Shown here piece after piece: positions 18,010-28,600 of a stretch of 64,000 nucleotides of DNA (position 1 is its first letter; every line of letters begins with the position of its first letter). Source of the DNA: Candidatus Poseidoniales archaeon (lineage in GTDB: Archaea; Thermoplasmatota; Poseidoniia; Poseidoniales; Thalassarchaeaceae). Made by a program: the position numbers and the translations under genes. Location of the stretch: positions 48,124-112,123 of the forward strand of contig JAPOFX010000004.1 in the NCBI GenBank assembly GCA_028283505.1, read 5' to 3'. Below the pieces are notes generated by a model that was not told the origin of the DNA, did no database searches, and saw only the letters and a list, made by a program, of their open reading frames with translations.

Positions 18010-18660
18010 ATGATAGACGCGCACGCAGTGGTACTTTCACCGATTGAAGCACTCTTCCTAAACCTCTCATTATTGTGTATCGTTGCCTGGCCTATGTGGA
18101 TTGCTGGGAAGTCTCTCAGGCCTGGAAACGATCTCGCAATGCTGGCCCTCCTAGCCCTATTTGCTACATCTGGCAGAATTCTTCTAGACCCTCTTCCCAA
18201 CATCCAGCCCGTCACTGTCGTAGTCCTTCTGGTTGGAATTCACTACGGCGCATCAAGGTCAGTAGCCTTCGCATCAGTCGTTGCAATATCTTCCAATCTG
18301 GTGCTGGGTCACGGAATATGGACGCTTTATCAGGCATTAGCTTGGTCCTTGGTTGGAATAACCGGCTCCTTGCTTTCAGGCATGTTCCTTAACGGAACTG
18401 CAATATCAATCAGACGTGTGGGTGCTGTAGCCTTTGTTGCAGGCTTTGCATTCGACTGGGTGGTCTCGATCAGCGCCCTTCACTCCATACCCCTGGAGAG
18501 CTTCCCAGTGTATCTAATGGTGGGTCTTCCATTCGACTTGGTTCACGCCACGGGAAATCTAGTGTTTGCAGCATGGCTTTCTGGGCCACTTTCAGAGATA
18601 ATGACCAGAAATTCTCCTCAGAGTAGGGCGGTGGTGGAACCTGTCAAAACCGTCTCCTGA
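18010..18660 (+). CDS. ECF transporter S-component-like membrane protein
   Basis: A 216-residue protein with about six membrane segments. RILLDPLPNIQPVTVVVLLV and the later HGIWTLYQALAWSLVGITGS resemble the loop and helix signatures of ECF (energy-coupling factor) substrate-binding subunits, as does GFAFDWVVS. No ECF A or T subunits are nearby, so it would rely on a shared module elsewhere. The upstream DUF4430-type gene points to cobalamin or a related vitamin. It ends 7 bases before pth2. Confidence 0.65.
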   Translation: MIDAHAVVLSPIEALFLNLSLLCIVAWPMWIAGKSLRPGNDLAMLALLALFATSGRILLDPLPNIQPVTVVVLLVGIHYGASRSVAFASVVAISSNLVLGHGIWTLYQALAWSLVGITGSLLSGMFLNGTAISIRRVGAVAFVAGFAFDWVVSISALHSIPLESFPVYLMVGLPFDLVHATGNLVFAAWLSGPLSEIMTRNSPQSRAVVEPVKTVS

Positions 18661-18667
18661 GCTTACA

Positions 18668-19012
18668 ATGGTCATAGTGACTAGGGCTGATCTGAATCTT
18701 TCCAAGGGAAAGATGGCAGCACAATGTGGACATGCAGTCTCTGAGTGTGTGCTCAAGGCAAGCTCCAATGATGCAAAACTCCTGAAGAGATACCTCAGCG
18801 ACGGGGCAAGGAAAATTGTAGTGGCCGCACCTCATCTGGAGGCCCTCAAGAGAATTTATGGAGAAGCCGCGGAGAGCGGAATAATTTGTTCTATAATAAA
18901 GGACGCAGGACACACAGAGATTCCACCTGGAACAATTACGGTAGTAGGAATAGGCCCGGGAATTAGAAGCGATATCGACTCAATAACGAGCAGACTGCCC
19001 CTAGTCAAGTGA
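18668..19012 (+). CDS. pth2: Peptidyl-tRNA hydrolase, archaeal/eukaryotic type
   Basis: Frees tRNA from prematurely released peptidyl-tRNA. It has the Pth2 N-terminal block (MVIVTRADLNLSKGKMAAQC, then GHA), the central KIVVAAP strand, AGHTEIPPGTITVVGIGP, and normal length (114 residues). The ATG follows 7 bases after the ECF-like gene, so it is probably read from the same transcript. Confidence 0.96.
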   Translation: MVIVTRADLNLSKGKMAAQCGHAVSECVLKASSNDAKLLKRYLSDGARKIVVAAPHLEALKRIYGEAAESGIICSIIKDAGHTEIPPGTITVVGIGPGIRSDIDSITSRLPLVK

Positions 19013-19095
19013 TAATTATTGAATATTTAAAATCGGCAGACTGGGAGGAAATCCCCCCAGCCCGCCTTACGAAAGTTCTGTAACGGTTTACAGAT

Positions 19096-19767
19096 CTAAT
19101 TGACCGCTTCATCGATCTTGACAGCAACTAGTGCTCCAATGCCGCACATAAGGCCATCAACTATCCAAGCCTGAGCGATCTGAGCTATCTCATGACCTTG
19201 ACTAAATACAGACGATGCCATCTCGCCAGCTCCAGTTGTTGTCGAGGATCCTGAAGCCATTATTGCAACTCCATCAGCATCAACTCCCACTGCCATGCTC
19301 CAATCATAGGACATCCCCATCATCCCTGCTAGTGCCATTACGGCAAACCCACTTACCCAGGCCGATTCAGCTCTGGTGTGAATGGTCCAGAAGATTGCGC
19401 CAGCGGCAATCATCGTAATTGCACCCCAAGCATCAGGAGCTTCGAATCCGGGCTGAATAGTCTCCCATGGGGAGTCTAAGGCACCCATTTCTGACAACAG
19501 TGCTATGGCTAAACCGGCTCCCACGACCTGTGCTATTAGTCGCATGCCATTAGGCATCCAGTTACCTTCAGTATCGCCAAGGTCACCCGTCATTATGTGC
19601 ATCCATGTTATCACAGGTAGCACATGAGCCCCGGAGAATGCCATCCAAACTGCAGCCATCAAGACAGCTGCGGTAAGGTCCCATTCCATTCCAATCCCGA
19701 TCACGAGCCATGCTACTGCGAAGGCACCGCCGATCTCTGCTTTCATTGCGTTCATATCTATATCCAT
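19096..19767 (-). CDS. Aquaporin-fold (MIP-like) protein lacking NPA motifs
   Basis: A 223-residue membrane protein with the order of a MIP channel: AEIGGAFAVAWLVIGIG, then FSGAHVLPVITWMHIMTGD, which aligns with the aquaporin SGAHxNPAVTxxxxxxG block, then a GMRLIAQVVGAGLAIALL helix. The first NPA is replaced by Leu-Pro-Val (residues 50-52). The second half (AWVSGFAVMALAGMMGMSYD) shows no NPA or following Arg. Normal water or glycerol selectivity is therefore doubtful. It is transcribed alone from an AT-rich spacer shared with the threonine aldolase gene. Confidence 0.6.
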   Translation of the reverse strand: MDIDMNAMKAEIGGAFAVAWLVIGIGMEWDLTAAVLMAAVWMAFSGAHVLPVITWMHIMTGDLGDTEGNWMPNGMRLIAQVVGAGLAIALLSEMGALDSPWETIQPGFEAPDAWGAITMIAAGAIFWTIHTRAESAWVSGFAVMALAGMMGMSYDWSMAVGVDADGVAIMASGSSTTTGAGEMASSVFSQGHEIAQIAQAWIVDGLMCGIGALVAVKIDEAVN

Positions 19768-20015
19768 TTTATTTCCTCCTCACCTCAGTGAGCAATACGT
19801 GGTATAACTCATAACTTATAATTAGGTCCCATAAAACCACCAAAAAAACGCTAATTTAAGAGGTTTAAGATTCTGCCAGTGTAGTTTACTACACCTAATT
19901 TCTAAAATATTATCTAGTTTCTTTTTACATAAATGTAATTTTTTCAGTATTACGCATTAATCGAACGAAGGTCGCCCCGCCGACGTTTGATATGTGACCA
20001 CTGCCTGCGACGGCT
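19768..20015. other. AT-rich divergent intergenic region
   Basis: A 248-base spacer between the MIP-like gene (minus) and threonine aldolase (plus), the longest gene-free stretch in the window. It is much richer in A and T than its surroundings. It contains TATA-like stretches (AAAATATTATC, TTTACATAAATG), a TTTAAGA direct repeat near 19855-19869 and a perfect inverted repeat at 19879-19894. No small gene or RNA was recognised. Confidence 0.7.
19879..19894. promoter_or_regulatory. Perfect inverted repeat, probable operator
   Basis: GTGTAGT, TT, ACTACAC: a 7-bp dyad with a 2-base centre, about 115 bases upstream of the MIP-like start and 120 bases upstream of the aldolase start. Its size and symmetry suit a dimeric helix-turn-helix regulator. 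The regulator is not identifiable from the window. Confidence 0.45.
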
Positions 20016-21065
20016 ATGCGACACTATCCTAGTGACGGTGTTGATCTAAGGAGCGACACTGTAACTCAACCAACACCCGGGATGAGGGATGCTATGTCCG
20101 CAGCCAGTGTGGGAGACGATGTCCTCGGCGATGACCAGACAGTCATCGAGCTACAGGATAGGGTTGCACGGATGTTTGGCAAGGAGTCAGCCCTCTTCGT
20201 GCCCTCGGGTACTATGTCAAATGCAATAGCTATCAGGGCCCAGACAGAACCCGGTGACGAAGTTATTACACAAAGACACAGCCACATTTACGTGTATGAA
20301 GGAGGAGGCTATGCGGCACTGTCAGGGTGCTCCATAGCTCTGGTTCCTGGGAAAGATGGCATCATGTCCCCGATGGATGTCGGTTCTGCAATCAGGAAGG
20401 GCGATGGTAGCCTCGGTCACTATCCAAACGGAAGCATGGTATGTGTCGAGAATACATCCAACAGAGGAGGAGGTACTTGTTATTCGTTGGACGAGCTAAA
20501 TGAGATTGCAAGGGTGGCCAAGGATAACAACTGCAAATCTCATATCGATGGTGCTAGGATATTCAATGCATCAATATCTTCTTCACTGAGCACTGAGAGA
20601 ATGGCAAAAGGGTATGATACAATCTCCGTTTGTCTGAGTAAGGGTCTAGGCGCACCAGTCGGTAGCGTGCTCGCCGGTCCTTCAGATACGCTCTACAAGG
20701 CACACAGATGGAGAAAGATGTTCGGAGGTGGGATGCGTCAAGCAGGAGTACTGGCAGCTGCGGGAATATATGCACTGGACAATAACATCGACAGACTATC
20801 TGAAGATCACACCAGAGCGAGAGAAATCGCATTAGCAGTAAATGATATGGAATCTTACACTGTCAATTTGAATCAAGTACAGACTAACATGGTTTACGTT
20901 GGTTGCGAGAAGGGGGATTCTGAAAATTTAGTCAGAAGACTGGAAGACAGAGGAATCAAGACTCTCACGATTGATGACTCTACAATCAGGATAGTCACGC
21001 ATCTTCACATCACAGATGATGATATACAGAAGACCATAGAAGCTCTAGAATCTGCACAAACATGA
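20016..21065 (+). CDS. ltaE: Low-specificity L-threonine aldolase
   Basis: PLP-dependent fold type I enzyme that cleaves L-threonine and allo-threonine to glycine and acetaldehyde. It shows VDLRSDTVTQPTPGM at the N terminus, GDDVLGDD, the FVPSGTMSNAIA substrate/PLP block, HIDGARIFNA (Asp that contacts the PLP ring) and SVCLSKGLGAPVGSVLAGP with the Schiff-base Lys. 349 residues is standard. The closest relatives are usually bacterial, so transfer is possible. Confidence 0.94.
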   Translation: MRHYPSDGVDLRSDTVTQPTPGMRDAMSAASVGDDVLGDDQTVIELQDRVARMFGKESALFVPSGTMSNAIAIRAQTEPGDEVITQRHSHIYVYEGGGYAALSGCSIALVPGKDGIMSPMDVGSAIRKGDGSLGHYPNGSMVCVENTSNRGGGTCYSLDELNEIARVAKDNNCKSHIDGARIFNASISSSLSTERMAKGYDTISVCLSKGLGAPVGSVLAGPSDTLYKAHRWRKMFGGGMRQAGVLAAAGIYALDNNIDRLSEDHTRAREIALAVNDMESYTVNLNQVQTNMVYVGCEKGDSENLVRRLEDRGIKTLTIDDSTIRIVTHLHITDDDIQKTIEALESAQT

Positions 21066-21101
21066 GCAACTGTTCAATAACGGCTCCTGTCAGCACAGCT
21101 C

Positions 21102-22049
21102 ATGAGGAGCCTCCTTGCTGTACTAATGACGGCTATCATACTCATGCCAGTGCAAGTGAGTGGCGCCACAGGTCTTTTCTGGGACCATGCTAGATACGAC
21201 TCGGATGGTGTCCCAATCGAGGGAGGTGTTGTAGGGTACGGGATTGATTGGAATTTAACCTCGAACAACGGATCATCCGAACAAGAATTCATTTCTCACG
21301 TCGAATCTATGCCAACAATAGTTGAGGTATATACTGCAACATGGTGTACTAATTGTGTTTCGACTCAAAATACTCTCAATGACGCCATAGCAGACTCGGA
21401 TGCAGAAATTATTCACTACCATAGTTACTGGTATGACACTCTTGATCCATTTGGCAATGATAGTACTGAGGAGCGATGGGAATCAAAGTATGGTCATGCG
21501 TCCGCGCTAAGATATACTCCGAGAGATGCACCCACGAAGGTTGTCGATGGTGAGAGATTCCATTGGGGCAAGGTTCCCAAGTCTGAATCCCTTCTTGATG
21601 ACTACTCTGCATCAGTATCCAGAGGTTCAACAGCACCCCTCTCCGGTAGCATCACATTCACAATTTTACAAACCCAGTACTCATTGATGGTCGGATGGAA
21701 CGTATCTTCGATTAGCAATCACGTTACGACAGGCGAGCTTTCGATTGAACCATGGTTGCTTCTCGTCGAAGAATCATCATACTACCCGGACGGCCTTAAC
21801 AACCTGCAAAATTATGAACATGTCCTACTAGATGCTATGCCGTTGGAATCTGAGTCTGAGAAGCACGGAACTTCAAATGTCAGTCTGCCCAAACTATGGG
21901 ATGGAGATGATCTAAAAATCATCATGCTCTTAGATTGGTCTGTAATTTCAACGGGAGGAGGGACGACTTTGTTACCATCTTCGGGAGTATTATTCGTAGT
22001 TTCCTCACTACTCGTTATGGCAGTCGTAAGGCCCCCAAGAACACATTAA
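21102..22049 (+). CDS. Secreted thioredoxin-fold membrane-anchored protein
   Basis: Signal peptide at residues 1-21 (ending VSGA), then a thioredoxin-like region with IVEVYTATWCTNCVSTQNTL, which has a CxxC (CTNC) where the redox site should be, and a cis-Pro-type segment PRDAPTKVVDGERF. The second half is a beta-rich extracellular part. A C-terminal hydrophobic helix (LFVVSSLLVMAVV) is followed by Arg and is likely a membrane anchor. It is probably an extracytoplasmic thiol oxidoreductase or a sensor; partner unknown. Confidence 0.6.
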   Translation: MRSLLAVLMTAIILMPVQVSGATGLFWDHARYDSDGVPIEGGVVGYGIDWNLTSNNGSSEQEFISHVESMPTIVEVYTATWCTNCVSTQNTLNDAIADSDAEIIHYHSYWYDTLDPFGNDSTEERWESKYGHASALRYTPRDAPTKVVDGERFHWGKVPKSESLLDDYSASVSRGSTAPLSGSITFTILQTQYSLMVGWNVSSISNHVTTGELSIEPWLLLVEESSYYPDGLNNLQNYEHVLLDAMPLESESEKHGTSNVSLPKLWDGDDLKIIMLLDWSVISTGGGTTLLPSSGVLFVVSSLLVMAVVRPPRTH

Positions 22050-22121
22050 ATGCCAATTCTGACAGTTGGGTTGAATAACCTCCGCAGTGCATGGGTGATT
22101 CTAGGAGGCCGTTGAACGAAC

Positions 22122-25100
22122 ATGAACGGGGGACGGGTTAGTATCGAAGAGACACCTCCTGGAACATTTCCTGAGTGGCTTTTCTCTCACATAGTCAATC
22201 AGGCTTTAGATCCAAGACCTGTATCCGAGGGAGGGTACTCGAAGATTCTAGTCCTATATCCAAACGAGGAGAGTAAGAGGGAGATTATGGCCCGCTTGAG
22301 TGATATCGGATTCGCTTTTGATAGGACACTTCACCACACCTTAGACTCTCTCAAATCCTCCCTTATGAATGATCTCAGACTTCCCAGGAAAATCGCTTTG
22401 GATCCTGCATTCGACAAGATATTGCATGACTACTGCGCAATGAAGGCATCTAAGCTATTCTTTCCATTGATCAACCCACTTCCAAATATGGCATGGGGTC
22501 CAGGCAAGACCTTGGCTCTTTCACAGTTACACTCCTTCCTTTCAGAGGAGCAGGCTCTGGAGTCTTGGAAAGGCCCGGGAATCAACTCATTTACCCGAAT
22601 ACTTCGGGAGATGGAGGGCAGGATCGGTGGTACACATCCCGATTTCCTGACTTCGAGAATAATAAATGGCATTAAGGGTGGAACTACACCATTCACTCTT
22701 CTGGATATTGATGGAATAGTAATGCTCGACCACGCTCCCTCACTTACGAAATCGAACACTCAACTCCTACGAGAGCTATCTCAGATTAAGCCGATTCATC
22801 AACTTACTTATCCGGGAAGCTACAGATTAGGTCACCATGGCGCTCAGATACAAGATACATACCCAATTACCAAAACAGACGATTTGCCTTGGTGGATTCC
22901 AAGACATAGGATATCCAAAGACAAGGAAGATCCTGAACTGGAAAGGGTATTAGTCAATTCCGAAGACCAATCATTTGAGGCCGCAGTCAAGATTGCAAAG
23001 AGCGTTATGGAGAAAGATAGCAATTCTACTGTGATGATAGTAGACCCCGCACTCGAAGATAATCAGGCAAAATGGAAGAGAATGAGTCATAATATTGGCA
23101 TTCCATCTACCGGGATAAAGCAACCAATTACATCATCGCCCATTGGACATTGGATTCATGAATTGGCCAACCTGGGAAGTGGCCCAAACGCATTCTCCAT
23201 GGAGAGACTACGGCTAATTGCCCTGCAGGATACTCTAAATCCATTTTCAGTCCACCCCGATATCCAAATAGAGGCCTCAATAAGTCCAATTCCAGATATT
23301 GAACTACTGGCTAACATTGCGAGATCAGAACATATCCTTGGGGGCCAGGGAGCACTTAGAAAATGGTTGGAGGCCCTTTCAAGGACCTCGAGCACCACCG
23401 ATAATGCCGAGTCACGCGAATCCACGCACTGGTGGCTACTATCTCTGGCCTGTTCACTATATCCAATTCTGGAGGAGTCTGATAGGAAGATACTCTCAGA
23501 GGAGAAGCTCACCAGGGGATGCCTTTCGAGCCAGACTCTGAAAGTTTCCGCTCCTCCCTTGGATGGGGATGAATGGCTACAAAACATAATCAAGGGTCTC
23601 GATTTAAACATACAAGAGGAATTCCTGGATGGGAACACATTACCTCCGTCCTCCATAGTTAATGCGATATTAAATGAGCACTCCAAGCTCAGGTACTTGC
23701 AGGATTCAATGGGACAGAAACCTCCAATCATGGGTCAGGATTGGGTGGTTGAGCTATCATCGATTCTGAGAGACTCTCCTCTTCCACTACAGTCGTCGGT
23801 TATTAACTCAAGATTGAATATCCTCCTACCAGAAGCAGCACTAGGTTGTAGTTCTGATCTAGTCATCTTGACCAATTTATCCTCATCATCCTGGAACTTA
23901 AAGTCCCCAAAAATGCCTTTCATCGGAGAATCCGAGAGACATAAATTCGGATTATTGAGGCCGGATACGCCAATAAGAGATGCGAGACATCACCTTAGGC
24001 ACATTGTGAACTGTGGTGAAAAAATCATCCTAATAGATTCAAGTACCGAGAAATCGTCACCTTTGGCATCTCCAGTGGAGGAGCTCCTCCACATGTGTGA
24101 AGATCCAATTTCCTTCAAGGGAGATCATGATGATCATCCCAGTCCTAGGGATCAAAGGCAGGCTGATGGCAGACGAATAAGGGAAATGCTTCCACCCAAC
24201 AACCCCCTACTGAATGCAAGCTCGGTCACAATACCACTGGATAGGGAACTACAGAGGGATAGAGAGAGAAGACAGCCCAAAAGGGCCGATGAAGGAGGAT
24301 ACCTAAAGCCTGAGAACAGAAATAGAATCATTCAATTCGACTATGAGGACCTCGTGAGAAAGGCGCCTAAAGGGATAGAGAAGCCCAGATATGCCCAGAC
24401 TTGGCCGGTTATTGGAGCTTTGAGCGAGAACGGAAAGAAGACAGCAACAATAGATCCAAGGCCATTCTTTCCATTACCGACAGGGGCCGAAGTCTCAGAT
24501 GAGAGGCATGGATTCTCCTCTGGCACAACCCAGACTGTGGAGCGCTGGTCACCAAGCAGACTTCAGGAATGGGCAAGGTGCCCGAGGAGAGGATGGATGG
24601 CCAAGGAACTAAAGATAAGGGACGAGGAGCTCCAGAGTGAAGACCTTGATCCAAGGACACAGGGTGACTTACTTCATCAGATCCATCATGATTTAATTTG
24701 TGATATTCTGTCAATGGAGGAGGGAAAAGAGAGGGACATATCAGAAGCTCTCCAAGGTGAGGTTCCAATCAACCTATCAGCGTCCGGAATTTCTCCTGGG
24801 GAGCTGATGAAGAGAGCTCTAGGTCGTTTGGACAAACTAGCACCATGGTTGGAAAGAGCCGACGGAGTTTCTACTCACAGGCTTAGAATGCTAACAGGAA
24901 TGCCTCGTAGCGAGTGGAGGTCGTGGCTAGCAAGCCCAAAAGATATCCCGCTAGGCGGAAGGATAGGTGAATTAATTCTCTCAGAGTTGAAACTCTCCGA
25001 TTCCATGCCGATAGCGATTGAGTGGGATATATCCGATGGTAAGCCGGAAGGCACCCAGATATCCTTGGAACCCTCTGACACTAGCCCACATCAAGTCGAG

Positions 25101-25697
25101 CTTCCCCCCATTCACGTGAATGGTTTCATAGACAGGGTAGATTTGATACCTTTCGATAAAGACGCCACTGTATGGGTCGATCAAGATGGTAGTGGGGAGA
25201 TAGCGCCAGTAAGGGTCTCCTCGAGAAAGGACTGGAAGCCTCGTAGAAGGGTGATCATCAGAGATCTGAAAACCTCTGAGAATAAGCCAATGGACAGGAA
25301 CAAGAAGGGATTATTGGAAGAGCTCCAACTAGCAATTTACGCTAGGGCTTGGGAAGTATGCCACCCCGGGGATCTGGTGGTTGGGGCCGGAATTTCCACT
25401 ATTGGTCACGAGACTAGCCATTTCCTTGAGGCCTCCCCAACTTATTTTCCTGAGGCAAACAATATCTCAGTGGGAGAAATATCCTCACTTACCGAGTCTC
25501 TACACAGATTCCCAGATGAGTCCAACGAGCCGTCCAGCGACCCATTCAGGGCATGGCTCTCACAGAGGCTATCTGTATCCCTGGGAGTCTCCAAAGGGGC
25601 CCAAGAAGGGAGAGTCCATCCCACGCCCTCCAAGTCATCATGCAGGCATTGTCCGGTCAGCAGCATATGTGTGGTCAAAATGGAGGACGATTACTGA
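22122..25697 (+). CDS. addB: AddB-like exonuclease/inactive helicase subunit
   Basis: A 1191-residue partner of the helicase downstream, for processing double-strand breaks. The N-terminal two thirds are a diverged UvrD-like fold without a clear Walker A. The C terminus is a RecB-type PD-(D/E)XK nuclease: SPSRLQEWARCPRRGWM, GDLLHQIHHDL, FIDRVDLIP, IIRDLKTSENK and LQLAIYARAW. It ends with CRHCPVSSIC, so four cysteines can hold the Fe-S cluster seen in AddB. Its TGA overlaps the next ATG by one base (TGATG). Sequence identity with bacterial AddB appears low; the call rests on layout and motifs. Confidence 0.8.
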   Translation: MNGGRVSIEETPPGTFPEWLFSHIVNQALDPRPVSEGGYSKILVLYPNEESKREIMARLSDIGFAFDRTLHHTLDSLKSSLMNDLRLPRKIALDPAFDKILHDYCAMKASKLFFPLINPLPNMAWGPGKTLALSQLHSFLSEEQALESWKGPGINSFTRILREMEGRIGGTHPDFLTSRIINGIKGGTTPFTLLDIDGIVMLDHAPSLTKSNTQLLRELSQIKPIHQLTYPGSYRLGHHGAQIQDTYPITKTDDLPWWIPRHRISKDKEDPELERVLVNSEDQSFEAAVKIAKSVMEKDSNSTVMIVDPALEDNQAKWKRMSHNIGIPSTGIKQPITSSPIGHWIHELANLGSGPNAFSMERLRLIALQDTLNPFSVHPDIQIEASISPIPDIELLANIARSEHILGGQGALRKWLEALSRTSSTTDNAESRESTHWWLLSLACSLYPILEESDRKILSEEKLTRGCLSSQTLKVSAPPLDGDEWLQNIIKGLDLNIQEEFLDGNTLPPSSIVNAILNEHSKLRYLQDSMGQKPPIMGQDWVVELSSILRDSPLPLQSSVINSRLNILLPEAALGCSSDLVILTNLSSSSWNLKSPKMPFIGESERHKFGLLRPDTPIRDARHHLRHIVNCGEKIILIDSSTEKSSPLASPVEELLHMCEDPISFKGDHDDHPSPRDQRQADGRRIREMLPPNNPLLNASSVTIPLDRELQRDRERRQPKRADEGGYLKPENRNRIIQFDYEDLVRKAPKGIEKPRYAQTWPVIGALSENGKKTATIDPRPFFPLPTGAEVSDERHGFSSGTTQTVERWSPSRLQEWARCPRRGWMAKELKIRDEELQSEDLDPRTQGDLLHQIHHDLICDILSMEEGKERDISEALQGEVPINLSASGISPGELMKRALGRLDKLAPWLERADGVSTHRLRMLTGMPRSEWRSWLASPKDIPLGGRIGELILSELKLSDSMPIAIEWDISDGKPEGTQISLEPSDTSPHQVELPPIHVNGFIDRVDLIPFDKDATVWVDQDGSGEIAPVRVSSRKDWKPRRRVIIRDLKTSENKPMDRNKKGLLEELQLAIYARAWEVCHPGDLVVGAGISTIGHETSHFLEASPTYFPEANNISVGEISSLTESLHRFPDESNEPSSDPFRAWLSQRLSVSLGVSKGAQEGRVHPTPSKSSCRHCPVSSICVVKMEDDY

Positions 25698-28600
25698 TGA
25701 TTCCCAATACTGCCCAGAGGCTAGCCCTGAATTTAGACTCACATATCGTCATCGACGCAGGTGCAGGAACAGGTAAAACCAAGACAATTGTGGACAGAGT
25801 GATAGAACACTATCTATCCGGAGACCAAAGAGCTACAAGGATTCTCCCAGTTCCCGAAAGGCCTCATCCAATTTCACGAGGAACACTTCTCGCTCCCTTT
25901 GCTGAGACAGTAGATCCCAAGGACCACCCGGGACTTTTACCTGGAGAGGTAGTGCTACTGACATTTACAAACAAAGCCGCAGATGAAATGAGACATAGGC
26001 TGAGGGAGGAAATATCCAAGCTAAAAACCGGATCATCAAGCATCTCAGATAGAACAGATCCAAGAGTTAGTCCTAGTTTGTCTGAACAGTTATTGACTCT
26101 TTTGGAGGATGCCCCCATAGGCACCATAGACTCTTTCTTTAATCAGCTAGTCTCGCCATTCAGGGGCCTTCTGGGAGACTCTCTGAGCAGAGAGAATATC
26201 TCGGACGCCAGTAGGATTCTTCTAATTGAGGACGCACTCGACATTCTTTGGAGGCTACCCAGCTCGATAACAGGAGTCGGGGATGCGGTTGATGCTGGGA
26301 TTCCATCAGAAATAGCTCTAGATGTCCTTGAGGCGAGGGAGAGAATCTCTAGGAGGTACTCGGGCAGGAAGACGGCCGCTAGACTTCTCAGTGGTCTCGT
26401 CAAGAAATCTGTGTTAATCGACGAGGGACTGGGCCCTATAACTGATGACTCAGGATCTGTTAATCCCATTCTACTGAGAGAGAGAATTTTTTCCTCCGCT
26501 GACAACCTCCAAATAGATACAATATACACTAGGTTGAAAGAAATCAGTTTGAGGTACTGCGACACTATTCTTTCCTCGCCCGAGATGGTAGGAACCGGGA
26601 TACAGGACGACTCGAGGATGGCCTGTCTAATTTCCTTGTGCAATGATTCCCCTACTACCCATGAGGATAAACTAATTTGGCTCGCACATCATCTAGATTG
26701 CACATCCAGTCACACATCGGTACTAAGCAAATCCCCGACGATATTTCCACGGGACAACCTTCCGAATGACCTCTTTTGGCACAGGGGAGTGAACTCTTGG
26801 AGCTCAATTAAGGATAAGAAATTTAAGGAATCAACAAAAAACTCCCTCATCACACAAATCGAACTGATAAGACACACTTGGGAATCTGCCGAAGGATCGC
26901 TGGTACTACACTTTGCACAGGTTGCCATGCTGATTGACCCCAACCCAACTCCAAACTCCCCGGATTCAAGGGAGAAGCCCTTGATAGCAATGCCCGAAAC
27001 CATTCCAGATAGAGCTCCATCTGGCGAAAGATCTGATCAATTCTATTTTCCCTTGGAGTCTGAGGCCAGAAACCTCGAGGACCTAAGATTAGCTCACTTG
27101 GGTTTCAAGGGGATCTTGAATACCTTGAAAGATAGAGCTGAAGTGCATGATTTCGATGATATACAAGCACTTGCAGGAGATTTACTTCTGTCCAATTGTC
27201 CAGAAGTATGCAGAAAATTCTACCCAAAATCGGTAATCAGAGAACTGGACTCGATCGGAGAGGATCCTTGGAGGGACGATCATATTGATAGGGCGTTCGA
27301 GGAAATTTCAATTTTAGAAAAAAATCCCATCCTAGCAGGAGAGTCAGCTTCAAATCTAGGGGTAATTAGACAAGATCTAGAAAGAAGGCTTGACCTTCTG
27401 AGAAATATCCGAAGAAGGTACATGGCCTTCATTATAGACGAAGCTCAAGACAACTCACCTCTTCAATGGAGACTCCTCTCCAGACTGTGGGGGGAGAGAA
27501 AAATCTTGCAAGACGAACCCCCACCTCCAGACACTCCATGGCAACCGACTATATGCTATGTTGGTGATATTAAGCAAAGTATCTACGCGTTTAGACAAGC
27601 TGAAGTTGTAGGATTTCTTGAGTATGCAAGAAAGCTGATGCTCATCAATCAACACGAATTTTCTAGCATACCACAATTGCACACAGAGCCCCCTCTTCGA
27701 AAGAAAGATAGTAGTAGAGACCCCAGAAATGCCCATGTCCTCGGGATAAATGAGGCCGCTAGACTAGCTGAGAGAGCGGGAACAGACACTACACAATGGG
27801 TCCCATTCGATTTACCAGACGATGGCAATATACCACCCGAAGATGAAGTTGCCCGAAGGAGGAAGGGACTTATCAGACTCAATGTAAACTACCGGACAGA
27901 GGGAGGGCTCCTCGATGCGATGAATCATTGGTGGGAGGATATATTTTCACGTAGGCACAGAGACTTCCCAGATGGCGACTTCTATGCGGAACCACAGCCC
28001 CTCAGGGCGTGTAAAGACAAGTCCGAGTCTCCCGGGTCAATCGAATGGATATGCCCAATTCTTAACGAAGGTTCCTCAGATCCACCTGAAGACCTGACGG
28101 CTCCAGTGGACTCATTCGGTTTCGGAAAGCCGGACTCAATCGAGAGACAAGCTATGATGATAGCAATGAGAGTAAGGAATCTGGTACAAGGAAATCCATC
28201 AAGGGTCCTTTCCTCGAAAGGGGACTGGATGGAGATTTCTCCTGAAGAGCCAGTAAATCCAAGTGACATAATGATTCTGCTTCCTAGTAGGAGTAAGTTG
28301 AGAGACAGCATAGTTAGAGAGCTTTCCAATGTTGGAATACCCTCTCAAGCAGATAGGGAGGGGAGCCTCTTAGAACGACCCACAGTCCATGCCATGCACG
28401 GACTCTTTCAACTAATGGCTAGGCCCAGATCCGTTCATCATGCGGCATGGTTAGCAAGGTCTCCACTAGTTGGCCTCGACGACCGGATGCTGCAGAGTTT
28501 CATCTCGGACTCTGCAGAAGGAGAGAACATGCTCGTTAGGCTAGAGGAATTTTCGTCTAATATTAGACAAAAGAGGATGATCTCAAGATGGAATCATCTC

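Noticed and set aside
24341..25697. Long overlapping open frames inside addB and addA
   Set aside because: All conflict with frames that have clear motifs, and none resembles a known protein.
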